DNA of 64,000 nucleotides from Collinsella sp. (GTDB taxonomy: Bacteria; Actinomycetota; Coriobacteriia; Coriobacteriales; Coriobacteriaceae): NCBI GenBank assembly GCA_018368345.1, contig JAGZEK010000002.1, positions 1 through 64,000 of the forward strand. The letters run 5' to 3'. The notes beneath the pieces are model-generated. The model was not told the origin of the DNA. It made no database searches and saw only the letters and a program-made list of their open reading frames with translations. The translations under genes and the position numbers were made by a program. This document shows positions 15,927 to 25,408 of this stretch, piece by piece (position 1 is the stretch's first letter; each line of letters opens with the position of its first letter).

Positions 15927-16025
15927 TGCGCTTGTTACGGCGCAAATGCCTTCTACCGTCCGCACCGCGCGTGCGCCTACGGACCTTAAACCGAACCTCA
16001 TACGAGTCAAAAAACGCGATGACGG
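15922..16025 (-). pseudogene. Truncated copy of the small basic membrane protein gene
   Basis: It carries the last ~34 codons (from SVIAFFDSYEV to the lysine-rich end) almost identical to 15436-15588, but the upstream half, with start codon, ribosome site and most of the hydrophobic helix, is replaced by unrelated sequence. The frame is open further upstream without a plausible start, so it is probably dead. Confidence 0.7.
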
Positions 16026-16204
16026 ATGAGTCCGCATCGGACGGTGGAGGCTGCCTGTGTTGTCCAAAAAGAACGGGGCAAACTCCAGCGTGGAGTCTGC
16101 CCCGAAAAGAGAATGGCGAAGCAAGAACGTCGATGGACGAGAAGAGTGTCCGCAAGTCTCATGGCCATCTCATCCCACCTGCCAAAGGGATGGGTGAGTG
16201 AGCG

Positions 16205-16705
16205 TTACTCCTGCTCGGGCTCCTCAGCTTGCTTGCGACTACGGATGAGGTGCGCCACGCCGATGCACAGCACCTCGCCACCAGCGATCCACGTGAAGGT
16301 CACGCCGTTAAGACCGGTGAGCGGGAGGCCGGAGCCCTTCTTGTTCTTGACGGTAAGGGTAACGGTGCCGCCACCAGAAGAGGAATTGGTGACGAGACCA
16401 GAGCCTTTCGTGGATGTGGTCACCGTCAACGTATTCTCGCCCTCGTTCTGATTAAGACCCGTGGCAGTAATGGTGAACGTGAATTTGGGCACGGTGTTAT
16501 AGCCGGGGAGCGTATGGGTCTCCTCGACCGTGTAGGCGCCAGCATCGAGGCCCTTGACGCTGATTTCGCCCTTATCATCAGTCGTAAAATCATAAGCAGT
16601 ATTGCCCAAAGAGCCGTTCTCTTAGACATACTGGGCGCCGGCGCCCTCGTTGGTTCCCTTGGAAGAGGTGCCGGGCTGAGGGCGGAGCATGGCCACCGGA
16701 CCCAT
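16205..16705 (-). pseudogene. C-terminal remnant of an LPxTG pilin
   Basis: The readable part holds the end of a SpaA/Cna-B domain (KGEISVKGLDAGAYTVEETH, the E-box glutamates) and a full cell-wall sorting signal: LPLTG, a hydrophobic helix and a basic tail (LIRSRKQ). An in-frame TAA at 16624-16622 interrupts it after GAGAQYV, and the frame continues upstream only to about 16705. An intact pilin would be several hundred residues, so this is a decayed or truncated gene. It may be the former substrate of the sortase at 14257-15195. Confidence 0.8.
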
Positions 16706-17023
16706 CGAAACACATCTCCACCGTTCCTTCAACTGGGAAAATGCCGCCCCGGGGCCCGGGAGGGACCCCGGGGGGCTGTCGGCTAACTGCGGGAACGGCC
16801 TATCCGCTCAATGTGTTCAGCTGAGATCGGAAATCAACCGGAGAAAGCGACCCTCCTAAAAGGAGACCGTGTATGAAGACTGCATATCCCTTTTGCCTCC
16901 ATATACACAAAAAGCGCCCCTCGGGCGCTTCTGAGAGGCTCCCCCTGGGATGTACCCCAGGGGGAGCCTATGGACCTCAGAGGCCGCTGCGAACCGTTCG
17001 CAGTCGGGCCGTCGAAGGCCTCG
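16706..17023. other. Intergenic stretch with stacked GC-rich hairpins
   Basis: No gene is seen. It contains a GC-rich palindromic run near 16745-16785, a terminator-like AAGCGCCC/GGGCGCTT hairpin (16912-16930), and a perfect 14-bp hairpin (16936-16949 with 16956-16969). It separates the pilin remnant from the glycosidase remnant. Confidence 0.6.
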
Positions 17024-17360
17024 TTACTTAAGCTCGGGCCAGAAACCCTTGTTGGCCTCGATCATGTCGTCAAGAATCTCCTTGGCGACCGTCATGGACG
17101 GCACGGTCTTGTTGAGCGTGAACGCCTTGAGCGCCTTCTCATACGAACCCTCGATGCACGCCTCGACCACGAGCTTCTCGGAGTTGAGCTGCTGCATCAT
17201 GAGGCCCTGCTGGAACAGCGGGATGTTGTCGCACGAGATGACCTCGGGGCCGTTCTTGCCGATGTAGGCGGGCAGCTCCACCATCGCGTCGTACGGCATG
17301 TTCGGGATCGCGCCGCGGTTCTGGCAAATGACCAGGAAGCGTGCGAAGGCGCTACACTTC
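17024..17360 (-). pseudogene. C-terminal fragment of a GH4 6-phospho-glycosidase
   Basis: About 105 residues match the end of family GH4 NAD-dependent 6-phospho-glucosidases, with FLVICQNRGAIPNMPYDAM, VELPAYIGKNGP and KAFTLNKTVPS in the right order and a natural stop. The N-terminal three quarters, with the NAD site and metal ligands, are absent: the homology stops about 30 nt from the sortase stop codon at 17388, a sharp junction that looks like a deletion or insertion scar. No sugar phosphotransferase gene is nearby. Confidence 0.8.
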
Positions 17361-17387
17361 GAGCGATATTTTGCACCAACGCGGGCG

Positions 17388-18527
17388 CTAGCGCAGGTGT
17401 CGCCCGCGATACTCGGGAGAATCAGCATCGGAATCAGGGGAAGCCGAGGAGGCTGAAGCAGAGGAGACGAAGGGGGCCGCAGGCCTGGAGGCCCCCACGG
17501 TCCACCCGTTTCCGCCATCGCCACCAGCCGCGTCGGCGTTTAGCGTCACCGCGGCGGCAACGGCCGCACGCTGTGCCGCGCGCCGCTTCTTGCGCACGTG
17601 CCCGGCCACAACGAGACCCACAACAATCGCCAGCAGCGCACCCAGAACGCCCAGCGCCACCGCGGTGGTGTTGATGCCCTGCGCCTCCTCGGGCACGGGA
17701 ACCTCATCCGGAATGCTTGCACGCACACCCGATACCAGCAGACGGTGCGAGTTCACGCCGTAGGGCGTGCAGGTCATGAGCGTCACGCGGTCCTCGCCGG
17801 CGGTCACACGCAACTTGGAATCGTCGTCGGGCTCGATCACGTCTATGCGGTCGATCTTGTAGCCCAGCTCCTCGCCCATCACCTCGATGTAGAACGAGTC
17901 GCCCACCTGCAGCTCATCCAAGCGCGTGAACAGGAGCGAGCCCGGCACGCCACGGTGACCGGTGAGCACGGCATGCGTACTCTCGCCGCCCACGGGCAGC
18001 GACGTTCCGTACAGGTGGCCGGCGCCCGCGGCGAGCACCTCGTTAGAGGTGCCATGGTACACGGGCAGGTTCACGTCGATCTTGGGGATACGCACCGAGC
18101 ACATAAGGCCCGAACCCGCATCGAGCAGGCCCTGGTAGGTGGTGTCTTGCGAGGCGATGGAATCCTTGGCACCTGTTGCGGTGGAAGCGCCGGAGGTGCT
18201 ACCGAACGGGTCCACAACCTCGCCGATGACGTCCTGACCGCCGGCGGCCAACTGCTCGTTGTAGGCGCGTGCGGCCGCGAGGGCCTCCTCCGCCTGCGGA
18301 TAGGGCCAGCCATCCACGGTGTTTTGGGCCGCGGTAACTGCGGCCGTCTGCTCAGCCTGGGACATGGCGCGCAGGACGAGGGGCGTGGCCACGATAACAA
18401 AGCCGGCGGCAAAGCACAGAAGGGAAAGCAGGCGCAGGACGAGGGGCGGTTTGCGTCGGCTGGGGGAAGCCGGGCGCGATCCGCCGCTCGGCGTGCGCAT
18501 CGTCGATACAGGCTTGATTGCCTCCAT
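17388..18527 (-). CDS. Class C pilin sortase of the pilus operon
   Basis: It is a transpeptidase that joins pilins through their LPxTG signals. The start at 18527 has GGAGGTG eight nt upstream. A basic N-terminal region precedes a membrane helix (about 33-53). The catalytic His is in LTGHRGVP, Cys in TLMTCTPYGVNSHR. A DPF motif in the mid-N-terminal part could be the class C lid. A second membrane segment (around residue 305-325) is followed by a long low-complexity tail. At 379 aa it is larger than the sortase at 14257. It is the last gene of the adhesin-pilin-sortase operon; its 3' end abuts a GH4 remnant, so the extreme C-terminus may not be original. Confidence 0.92.
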   Translation of the reverse strand: MEAIKPVSTMRTPSGGSRPASPSRRKPPLVLRLLSLLCFAAGFVIVATPLVLRAMSQAEQTAAVTAAQNTVDGWPYPQAEEALAAARAYNEQLAAGGQDVIGEVVDPFGSTSGASTATGAKDSIASQDTTYQGLLDAGSGLMCSVRIPKIDVNLPVYHGTSNEVLAAGAGHLYGTSLPVGGESTHAVLTGHRGVPGSLLFTRLDELQVGDSFYIEVMGEELGYKIDRIDVIEPDDDSKLRVTAGEDRVTLMTCTPYGVNSHRLLVSGVRASIPDEVPVPEEAQGINTTAVALGVLGALLAIVVGLVVAGHVRKKRRAAQRAAVAAAVTLNADAAGGDGGNGWTVGASRPAAPFVSSASASSASPDSDADSPEYRGRHLR

Positions 18528-18608
18528 GTGGTTCACCTCCGGGGGTGTGGGTGGGATGTGGGCGCGGCGCGAGAACGCGCGGTGCACGAATGGTTGCGGT
18601 TCAATGCA

Positions 18609-18646
18609 CCGTGCCCCGCCGCGGGTCTAGGCGCGACGGGGCACGG
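18609..18646 (-). terminator. Hairpin between pilin and sortase genes
   Basis: CCGTGCCCCG pairs with CGGGGCACGG, with further CGCG/CGCG pairing. No T run follows on the minus strand, so it may attenuate or process the mRNA between pilin and sortase rather than fully terminate. Confidence 0.55.
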
Positions 18647-18729
18647 CGAAAGAGGAATATGGCAACGCGGCGCGCGGGCGCTGATAGGAGACGACGATCG
18701 CCCGCTCGCTGCGTCAGCAAACGAAGGGA

Positions 18730-20520
18730 TTAGGCGCGCATACGTGCACTCAGGGCGAACGCGGCGCCAGCAGCCATGAGCAGCACGCCCACGGTGATGA
18801 AGACCTTGATGCCCAGGTCGCCGGTCATAGGCAGCTCGGTGAGATTCTTGGCGTTCTTGACGTTGGCCTGAGAGGGGGTGGTGGCGTCGAAGGCGATACG
18901 GCTGTCGCCGGTGCCGGGGGTCTTGGCGTAGGTCACGGTCGCGAGTTTAGAGTTGGCATCAATGGCGGAATCAATGGTAAAGGTAAAGTTAGGCAGGCCG
19001 ATGTTGGTGTACCCGGTCGGAGCCTTGATCTCCTCGACGTAGTAGGTACCCTGAGGCAGGCCGGACATCGTAATCTTGCCGTCTGTACCGGTGGTGAACA
19101 CACCGGTGGCCTCGGTACCGTCCTTGGCGGGCGTGGCCGCGGTGAGCTCAGACCAAACACCGTTCGCATCCCTCTTCAGGAAGGTCTTGGCGTTAGCACC
19201 AGTGTCCACACGAGCGATGGCGAACTGAGCGCCCTTAAGAGCTTCGCTAGACTGGATGGTGTTGCCAGCCATGTCGGTCTTCAGGATGCTGAACTCGTAG
19301 GTGTAAACGCGAGGAACCTCGGGGCCAGGAATCTTGGTGGACACGTTATCAGGAGTGCGAGAATACTCAAGCTCAACGGAGTTGGGGTTACCAACGCCAG
19401 CCTTGACGGCGCTGCTGTTGACAGTAGCCTCAAACTTGACGGTCACAGTTGCGCCCTCGAGAATGCCGTCGGTAGAGGAGGTAGAGCCAACTGCCTTGTT
19501 AACGTATTTGTCCAGGTCGATGGTGGTCACAATGCCGCCGGTATACTCAGAGTCGGTGCCGTTGTAGCCAGCAGTGGCAACGGTGTAATCGGTGCCCTTA
19601 ACGAGAACCACGTCATCCTGACCTTTTTTCTTCAGGGTGACAGACTTCACGGAATCAGCCGTGACCGTCAGACCCTTGGATGCGGTATCGATGAGCTTGA
19701 GCACACGGGAAGGCTTAGTGATGTCGTAGCCGGTGTAGGTCGGAATAACGGAGCTGAGCTCATACTTGACCACGTCGCCGATGCGGGCGTCTGCATTGTA
19801 GCCATTAGCTGCAACGGTACCGGTAGCAGTCTCAGTGATCTTCTTGTCAACGGTCGGCACGTTCATCTTCAACGTGACGCTGCCCCAGTTGACAGTTTCC
19901 TTGGAATAGTTGGCAAGCTTGGTGGCGACGATTATGGGGATGGACTGGGTCGTAGGATCGGCAGAAACATCCTTCAAGAGCCACAGGCCCTGGTCGCAGG
20001 AGTTCTCGAAACCTGTGGCGCTGCTCTGGAAACCAGTCTTAGTAGCAAAAGGCGCGCCGGTCTCGGCGAGCTTCTTCGAAAGATTCGTCGCGAACGTGCG
20101 CAGCTTCGACGAATCTCCACCCCACGGATCGGACGCCTCAGCAGCACTGCCCTTGAAGCTGTTGGCGACAAGCCAGCCGATCGGGTTGTTGTCGGTACCG
20201 CTCTCAGTGTAGTAGTTAGCATCAGCCTTGTAATCAGCGAGCTGGTCGCTAGTCATGGAATCCTCAATGACCGGAACCATGGCATTGTTAGTATCGATGA
20301 GGAACGTGAGCTTGCCATCGGCGGAGGCAACGTTCTTCAACGACGCGAGCTTCCAACCGTCAAGCGTATGCGTCGCAGTGTCGCCGGAGGCATTGCTGAT
20401 GGTGATGGTGCCCGTGGTGGGATCCGCAGCCTTGGCCACAGACGCGCCGCCCACCAGGCCGGTTACGGCGATCGCTACGGCGGCGGCGCCGGCGATCAGC
20501 TTTTGTACGAATCGGTTCAT
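18730..20520 (-). CDS. Major (backbone) pilin, isopeptide-forming, LPxTG
   Basis: Exported pilus shaft subunit of 596 aa. The start at 20520 follows GAAAGGGG; a Sec signal peptide ends at about residue 32 (ASVAKA-AD). The middle contains the fimbrial isopeptide domain seen in SpaH/EbpB-type backbones (VDKKITETATGTV...GDVVKYELSSVIPTY). The C-terminal SpaA-like domain has the E-box GTYYVEEIKAPTGY. The sorting signal is LPMTG, then a hydrophobic helix and SARMRA. It lies between tip adhesin and sortase, the standard order of such pilus operons. Confidence 0.93.
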   Translation of the reverse strand: MNRFVQKLIAGAAAVAIAVTGLVGGASVAKAADPTTGTITISNASGDTATHTLDGWKLASLKNVASADGKLTFLIDTNNAMVPVIEDSMTSDQLADYKADANYYTESGTDNNPIGWLVANSFKGSAAEASDPWGGDSSKLRTFATNLSKKLAETGAPFATKTGFQSSATGFENSCDQGLWLLKDVSADPTTQSIPIIVATKLANYSKETVNWGSVTLKMNVPTVDKKITETATGTVAANGYNADARIGDVVKYELSSVIPTYTGYDITKPSRVLKLIDTASKGLTVTADSVKSVTLKKKGQDDVVLVKGTDYTVATAGYNGTDSEYTGGIVTTIDLDKYVNKAVGSTSSTDGILEGATVTVKFEATVNSSAVKAGVGNPNSVELEYSRTPDNVSTKIPGPEVPRVYTYEFSILKTDMAGNTIQSSEALKGAQFAIARVDTGANAKTFLKRDANGVWSELTAATPAKDGTEATGVFTTGTDGKITMSGLPQGTYYVEEIKAPTGYTNIGLPNFTFTIDSAIDANSKLATVTYAKTPGTGDSRIAFDATTPSQANVKNAKNLTELPMTGDLGIKVFITVGVLLMAAGAAFALSARMRA

Positions 20521-20559
20521 GATTCCCCTTTCAGAAATGAGCCCGACATTCATAAACAT

Positions 20560-23500
20560 CTATCTACCAGCGCCATCGGACGGGTCGTCCTGGCGGCGCT
20601 TTGTAGCGAACCAATACGCTCCCGCAGCGATGCCGCTCAGAAGCATGAGACCGACGCCCACGAGGAGCATGGAGTTTTCGGTCCACCCCGCGCCGGTGAG
20701 CGGGAGGTCCGTGAGGACTTTCACGTTGGTGAAGGTGGAAGCGGGGATGGCGTCGGGCGCGGCGGCGGTGCCGATGACCTTATTAACGGTGTTGCCCATG
20801 TCGTCCTTCATCTGGGTAACCGTGGTGGAGGTGGTGAGGCCGGAGTACTTGCCAGTGGTCTTATCCTTGGCGGCCTTTACCGTGACGGCCACCTGGTACT
20901 CGGCCTTGGAGTAGCGGAGCTTGTCAACGGCCCCCGTGGTAGGCGCGACCTCCTTCACCGTGTAGGTGTAGGTCTTGGCGCCCGTCGGGTTCGAAGCGTC
21001 GATCTTGGCAAGATGGTCCTTGTTGAATGCAATCTTCTCAAAGTTCGCAACGATGTCGTTGACCTTGGACGCATCCGTAGGTGCAACGGAAATGGTCGTT
21101 ACGCCAGGCATCGGAGCCGCGGGATCGGACGTCGCCGCCGTGATCTTGAAGTCGAACGAAACATACTTGCCGTTGTCATCCTTCGGCCAATCCGTATTGC
21201 GAACGGACTTGGTCACCGGAATCTGCACGGACGTAGTGGTGAGAGTGTCGGAGATGTAGGCGCCGTTCGCGTCAATCGTCGCGCTCTTTCCCTCGGTCCA
21301 CGTAATGGAACCGTCCGTATTGGACACCGTGAACTCAAAGACCGTCGTATTCAGCTCGTAACCAAGCGGAGCTTGGGTCTCTGTGAGCGTGTACGTGCCC
21401 GGCAGCAAACCGGCCAATGTGAACTTGCCATCCTTGGCGTCGGTATCGGCCCAAGTGGTTTCGCTCGGAGTCGATTGGTCGCTCACGGTCCAGGACTTCT
21501 CCTCGGTCGAGTCATCGGCACCCAGTTTCGCAAGCTTCCACTCGGAACCAGCCAAAGGAGCGTGTCCTGTGTCGCCCTCCTCCACCTTGGTCCAAGACAC
21601 GGAACCCGTGATCTTGGTGTTAGTGATGACACCTGTGGGGTTATTCTTGAACGGAACATTTTTGCCGCTCTCATCCACGTAACCCTGAACATAGTTCGGC
21701 TTCTCGCCAGTATTGTTCATAGTGGCGTAGTAGATGGTCTCGGACTTCTGGTAACCAGCCGGAGCAGTCGCCTCTTTGATGTAATAGGTGAATGCCAGAT
21801 TAGAATCCGAGATCTCCTTACTCGGATCGGCCTTCTGGTTCAGATAGTTGAACTGAAGCTCGCCATCACCCGAAGCGTAATCGTTGGCACCGCCATCCGT
21901 TACCGTAACGATGGGATTCGTCTCTTTCTTGGCATCATCGACAGTGCCGTATATCGTCCACGAGGAACCAGAAAGCAGCGTCTTGTCGTCCGCAGCGTCG
22001 ACCTTGCTCCACGCAATGGCAGAGCCGTCCGGTGTATACGACCCGGACCACGGGAAATTGTGACGCTCCTGGTCCATATCGATGACGGAAGCCGAGTCAC
22101 CCTCAGTGAATTTTCCCGCGACCGTGGGGTTGTACATCTGGAAGTCCTCGCCAACATAAACGCGTCCGTTGGTGGTCACGTGATCCTCGAAGCTGCCGTT
22201 GGGAACAACTATGCTGCCCAACATGGCAGCTGCCGGGTCGTCGTCGGTCCACTTCCCGTCTGCGTTAGAATTAAGCTCTTTATTGCCCTCAAGGGCCATA
22301 CCGCCTCGGATGGTGACTTGCTTGGCCGTTGCGAAATTCCACATGATGCTCTGGGCGGCAGTGGAGTACAGAGACCGAGTATTGCCGTCGCCATCCTCCT
22401 CGTACCCGCGGGAGATTTCCTTACCATTCCACCAGAAACGCCAACCAGTGTTGAACTCGACCGGGGTCGCAGAGTGGCCCTTTTCATCGACGATATTGAC
22501 AACCACGGAAGCGCCCTCGGGTATGTTCTCGAAGCTGAAGTCCACGCCACGGTAGGTCGTGTCGCCAATGGAGTTGGTAAGATCCGACGCCTTCAGGTTA
22601 AAGACTTGAAGCGGAGAACCGTTGCCGCTTTCGTTCGCATTGCCGATAAACGTGATGAGCTTCTCGTTGTTGACAAGTTTCACCTGGGCGGAAGCGTTGT
22701 TGCCGTTTACATCGGTGTAATTCGTCTTGCGAGTAAAAGTCTTAGTGGAGTTATCGAACTTGAGACCGTACGTGGGTCTGTTATCCGAGTTGTTGTACTT
22801 TTTAATGGTGTAGTTGTCCGCCGTCTTGGCAACATCGACCGTGTAACTCCCGGTAGCAGCAAGCATTGCAAGGGGCGTGGATATCTTCGCCTTTACTTCG
22901 GACTCCAGGAAATTGGTGTAATTCTTACCGTTGACATCAGTCAAACCAGCATTTTTATTGAACAGATTGCTATCCTTAGGGGTCTCGCCCTCGTGCCAAT
23001 TGCCCTGCGTTGTCACCACGGATTGGCGTCGATCGCTATCTTTCCAGTATGTGATGGGACCTGCGATCTGCGCGGTGTAGGCAAAGCCGGAAGGAGTCGC
23101 GCCCTCAGAAGATTTCTGCTGTCCGACCCAAGCGCCTTTGTTCCAAGCGCCAACGGTAGTCGTACTCGGCGAGTCACCGTTGTAACCAACACTCATATTG
23201 GTGATCTCACTGTTGATTCCGGCCACCGCAAGCACAGTGCTGCCGACGACAGGACGGAACTGGGAACCAAAACCGACGGTGCCAAAGCGAAAACCAGCGC
23301 CAGACCCATTATAGGGCCAGCTCTCTTTGAGTGGATTCATGGCAAGCTTGCCACGGACCACGGTAAGGCCCTCCGCCTCAACGGCATATGAACCGGTGGG
23401 GGCGTTTTCCGCACCAAGAATGCTAGGGTTGCTCGGCTTACCACCGATGTACATGTCGCGGCCGACGAAGGTGGCCACGCCGGGATCGGGGGTGGAGACA

Positions 23501-23827
23501 TCGATATTCGTACCGATACCGATAGACGTGGGCTTGTAGATGCCCTTGCCCACAGTGGTAGCCGCGCTCGCAGAGGTGGCGGCGCTATTCTGGTTTTCGG
23601 CATCCTCGCTGGTGTTACTTACAGCAGCGGAGTCACTTGAGGAACCCCCCCCCCATTACAGTTTCCTCGGTAGAAACTGTCTGGGTGTCGTTGGCGATGG
23701 CCTGCGAGATCGGGGGCATAACGAGCGACAGCACCAGGCTCAAAACGGAAGCTCCGCACAAAACACCTGCTAGTACACGATGTGCCGCTTTATTGTTCTG
23801 CTTGGATTTATCCGAATTTGCTGCCAT
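20560..23827 (-). pseudogene. Pilus tip/ancillary adhesin, frameshifted at a G10 tract (possibly phase variable)
   Basis: Two frames make one adhesin. Frame one (23827-23633, after GGGAGG) encodes a signal peptide with the cleavage region SQAIAND, then stops just after the G tract. Frame two (to 20560) encodes the mature protein. Removing one G gives exactly 1,089 codons and joins them without a stop. The mature part begins with a choice-of-anchor-A-like domain (ATFVGRDMYIGG...IMWNFATAKQVTIRGG...GSIVVPNG), then SpaA/Cna-B domains (YTLTETQAPLGYE; YYIKEATAPAGYQ), a pilin isopeptide-linkage domain and the LPLTG signal. As sequenced, no exported adhesin is made. It could be phase OFF, a fixed mutation or a sequencing error. 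Confidence 0.85.
23645..23654. repeat. Homopolymer tract (ten C; G10 on the coding strand)
   Basis: Ten consecutive C residues lie ~60 codons into the adhesin gene. Nine or twelve would put signal peptide and adhesin in frame; ten does not. Such tracts slip during replication. Confidence 0.9.
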
Positions 23828-24286
23828 CGATGCCTCCCCCCAAGAGACTGCGATCTTGCTCTTTCACAAATTAACCTTGGGCGCACAACCTATAATTGCT
23901 CGCGCTCAATATGCATATTATTACTTATTGTTTAAACAACGAAAAGCCCGATTCTGTCAATTTCTTTTCTCAGAGTCTTTTGTCTTGACATTTATTCAAA
24001 TTATGCAGTGTTAGTCGATTATTCAGTTTTGGAAAACCGCAGGTAGAGTTGTTGGCAAATAGAGATGAATGACATTCTGTTGTTATTTGTACAACATTTT
24101 GTTATAACCCACTCAATCTGTGAACGGTCGATATTTGGCTGTGAGTGGTCGCTCGTTTACCTGCAAGGATAGCCTACAAACTAGATAGTCAATTCCCGTA
24201 CAGCTATTGTTAACGTCAACATATTCATACATCTATTCTAGAAACTGCCGCTTGTTCCCCGCGTCGATTCGCCTCGGGACAAAAAA
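23828..24286. promoter_or_regulatory. AT-rich upstream region of the pilus operon
   Basis: No gene is seen. It is markedly AT-rich compared with flanking genes and holds short palindromes, such as TTGTTTAAACAA (23928-23939) and TGTTGT/ACAACA (24079-24096). It must contain the pilus promoter, but I cannot fix the -35/-10 pair. Confidence 0.45.
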
Positions 24287-24314
24287 GCGTCCCGGCAATC
24301 GGTTGCCGGGACGC
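24281..24314 (-). terminator. Terminator facing minus-strand transcripts from the HAD gene
   Basis: Perfect 12-bp stem GCGTCCCGGCAA/TTGCCGGGACGC followed by a T6 run on the minus strand. Confidence 0.85.
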
Positions 24315-24321
24315 CTGATCG

Positions 24322-24358
24322 AACCACCACAAAGGTGCCTGTCCCCTTCGTGGCGGTT
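24322..24358. repeat. Dispersed palindrome family 2, copy 1
   Basis: AACCACCACAAAGG with CCTTCGTGGCGGTT (two mismatches), loop TGCCTGTCC. It lies 3' of the HAD gene. Related copies: 25286, 26864, 41174. Confidence 0.8.
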
Positions 24359-24376
24359 TATGTCCAGCGCGCAGTG

Positions 24377-25198
24377 CTACAGCAGGTGCTCCTGGATAAA
24401 GATCGCGATACCGTCTTCGTCGTTGCTCGCAGTTACAAAATCGGCCGCGGCACGGGTGGCGTCGCTGCCGTTTGCCATGGCCACGCCCACGCCGGCGTCG
24501 GCCACCATGCAGGTGTCGTTATCGGCATCGCCAAACACGCAGATGTTCTGGAGCTCCATGTCGTTGAGCTCCGCCACGCGCACAAGGCCGCGCGTCTTGG
24601 ACACGCGCGGGTCCATGAACTCGTAGAGGCGCTGCGTGGTTTGCAGGGCGGCCGCTTTAACGGTGTCGTCGGCGAACGTCGATGCGTGCTCGATGACCTG
24701 CGGCATCACCTCGGGCGCCATGGTAAACATCACCTTGGGCTGCGGTTCGCGCAAGAACTCGGCAAAATCGACCACCTTATAGGGCACGCCGTCGACACGC
24801 GACAGGTGCTCCACGCACGCGTTGCTCTGGGGCACGTAGAACACGCCGTCTCGGGGGCAGACGGGCGTTGCCGGAAGGTCCGCCATGTGTTTGCAGATGC
24901 GCGCGATGGTTTCGCCCGGAAGCGGGTAGCTCAGTTCGTTGATGCCGTGCGCGCGGTCGATGACCTCGGCGCCGCCGCAGCCCACCATCACGTCCACCAG
25001 GCCGTCGATGCCCCAGAGCTCATACATGGCCTCGGTCGCGTGGGCGTCGCGCCCGGTGCACAGGCCAAAGAGCACGCCGCGCTCGCGCAGGGCGCGGATC
25101 GCCGCCACGGTGCGCGGGGACACCGTGTGCTCGCTCGTGAGCAGCGTGCCGTCGATATCGCAGAACACGGCTTTGATGTGGCTGAAGGTGGTGTCCAT
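24377..25198 (-). CDS. Cof-type HAD-superfamily phosphatase
   Basis: It is a cytosolic hydrolase of sugar phosphates or similar small phosphates. The nucleophile motif is VFCDIDGTLLTS near the N-terminus, motif II is LCTGRD, and motif IV is FGDADNDTCMV followed by GVGVAMANGSDATRAAADFV, all typical of the Cof (IIB cap) group. The start at 25198 with AGAAAGGG is chosen; 48 upstream codons in frame come from repeat DNA. 273 aa is normal. The specific substrate cannot be told from sequence. Confidence 0.9.
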   Translation of the reverse strand: MDTTFSHIKAVFCDIDGTLLTSEHTVSPRTVAAIRALRERGVLFGLCTGRDAHATEAMYELWGIDGLVDVMVGCGGAEVIDRAHGINELSYPLPGETIARICKHMADLPATPVCPRDGVFYVPQSNACVEHLSRVDGVPYKVVDFAEFLREPQPKVMFTMAPEVMPQVIEHASTFADDTVKAAALQTTQRLYEFMDPRVSKTRGLVRVAELNDMELQNICVFGDADNDTCMVADAGVGVAMANGSDATRAAADFVTASNDEDGIAIFIQEHLL

Positions 25199-25285
25199 GG
25201 GGCCCTTTCTGGGTTGTGCGGCGGTGTGGGAAGTGATCGGAAATGGAATACATGGTATACCAAGGCGCGGGTCGTTGGAGCCCGA

Positions 25286-25318
25286 CCGCCACAAAGGTGC
25301 CTGACCCCTTTGTGGCGG
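25286..25318. repeat. Dispersed palindrome family 2, copy 2
   Basis: CCGCCACAAAGG (25286-25297) and CCTTTGTGGCGG (25307-25318), a perfect 12-bp stem. It lies between the HAD and MFS genes. Confidence 0.85.
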
Positions 25319-25345
25319 CTTGTGGTGCTCGGGCCTCAGCACAAT

Positions 25346-25404
25346 CCATCACAACATTCGACGTTTTTCGGCAAAATCGCGATTTTCATCAAATGTTGTG
25401 ACGG
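25346..25404. repeat. Dispersed palindrome family 1, copy 2
   Basis: CCATCACAACATTCGA pairs with TCAAATGTTGTGACGG with two mismatches; the loop is identical to copy 1 at 14168. It lies five bases from the MFS stop codon. Confidence 0.85.
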
Positions 25405-25408
25405 TTTC

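Larger units (their letters stand above)
15772..16025. repeat. Direct repeat, copy 2 of about 254 bp
   Basis: Second copy of the 15286-15539 unit. The upstream stem-like element differs from copy 1 by paired changes (CTC/GAG in copy 1, CCCA/TGGG in copy 2). Confidence 0.9.

Noticed and set aside
16026..16451. 141-codon plus-strand frame over the repeat end and pilin remnant
   Set aside because: It spans two unrelated segments and is antisense to a recognisable pilin tail.
20368..23391. Uninterrupted 1,007-codon frame antisense to the adhesin gene
   Set aside because: It mirrors the adhesin codons, has no family motifs or plausible start, and the other strand has clear domains and a sorting signal.
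25199..25342. N-terminal extension of the HAD phosphatase
   Set aside because: The added codons come from a palindromic repeat and the ribosome site belongs to the ATG at 25198.
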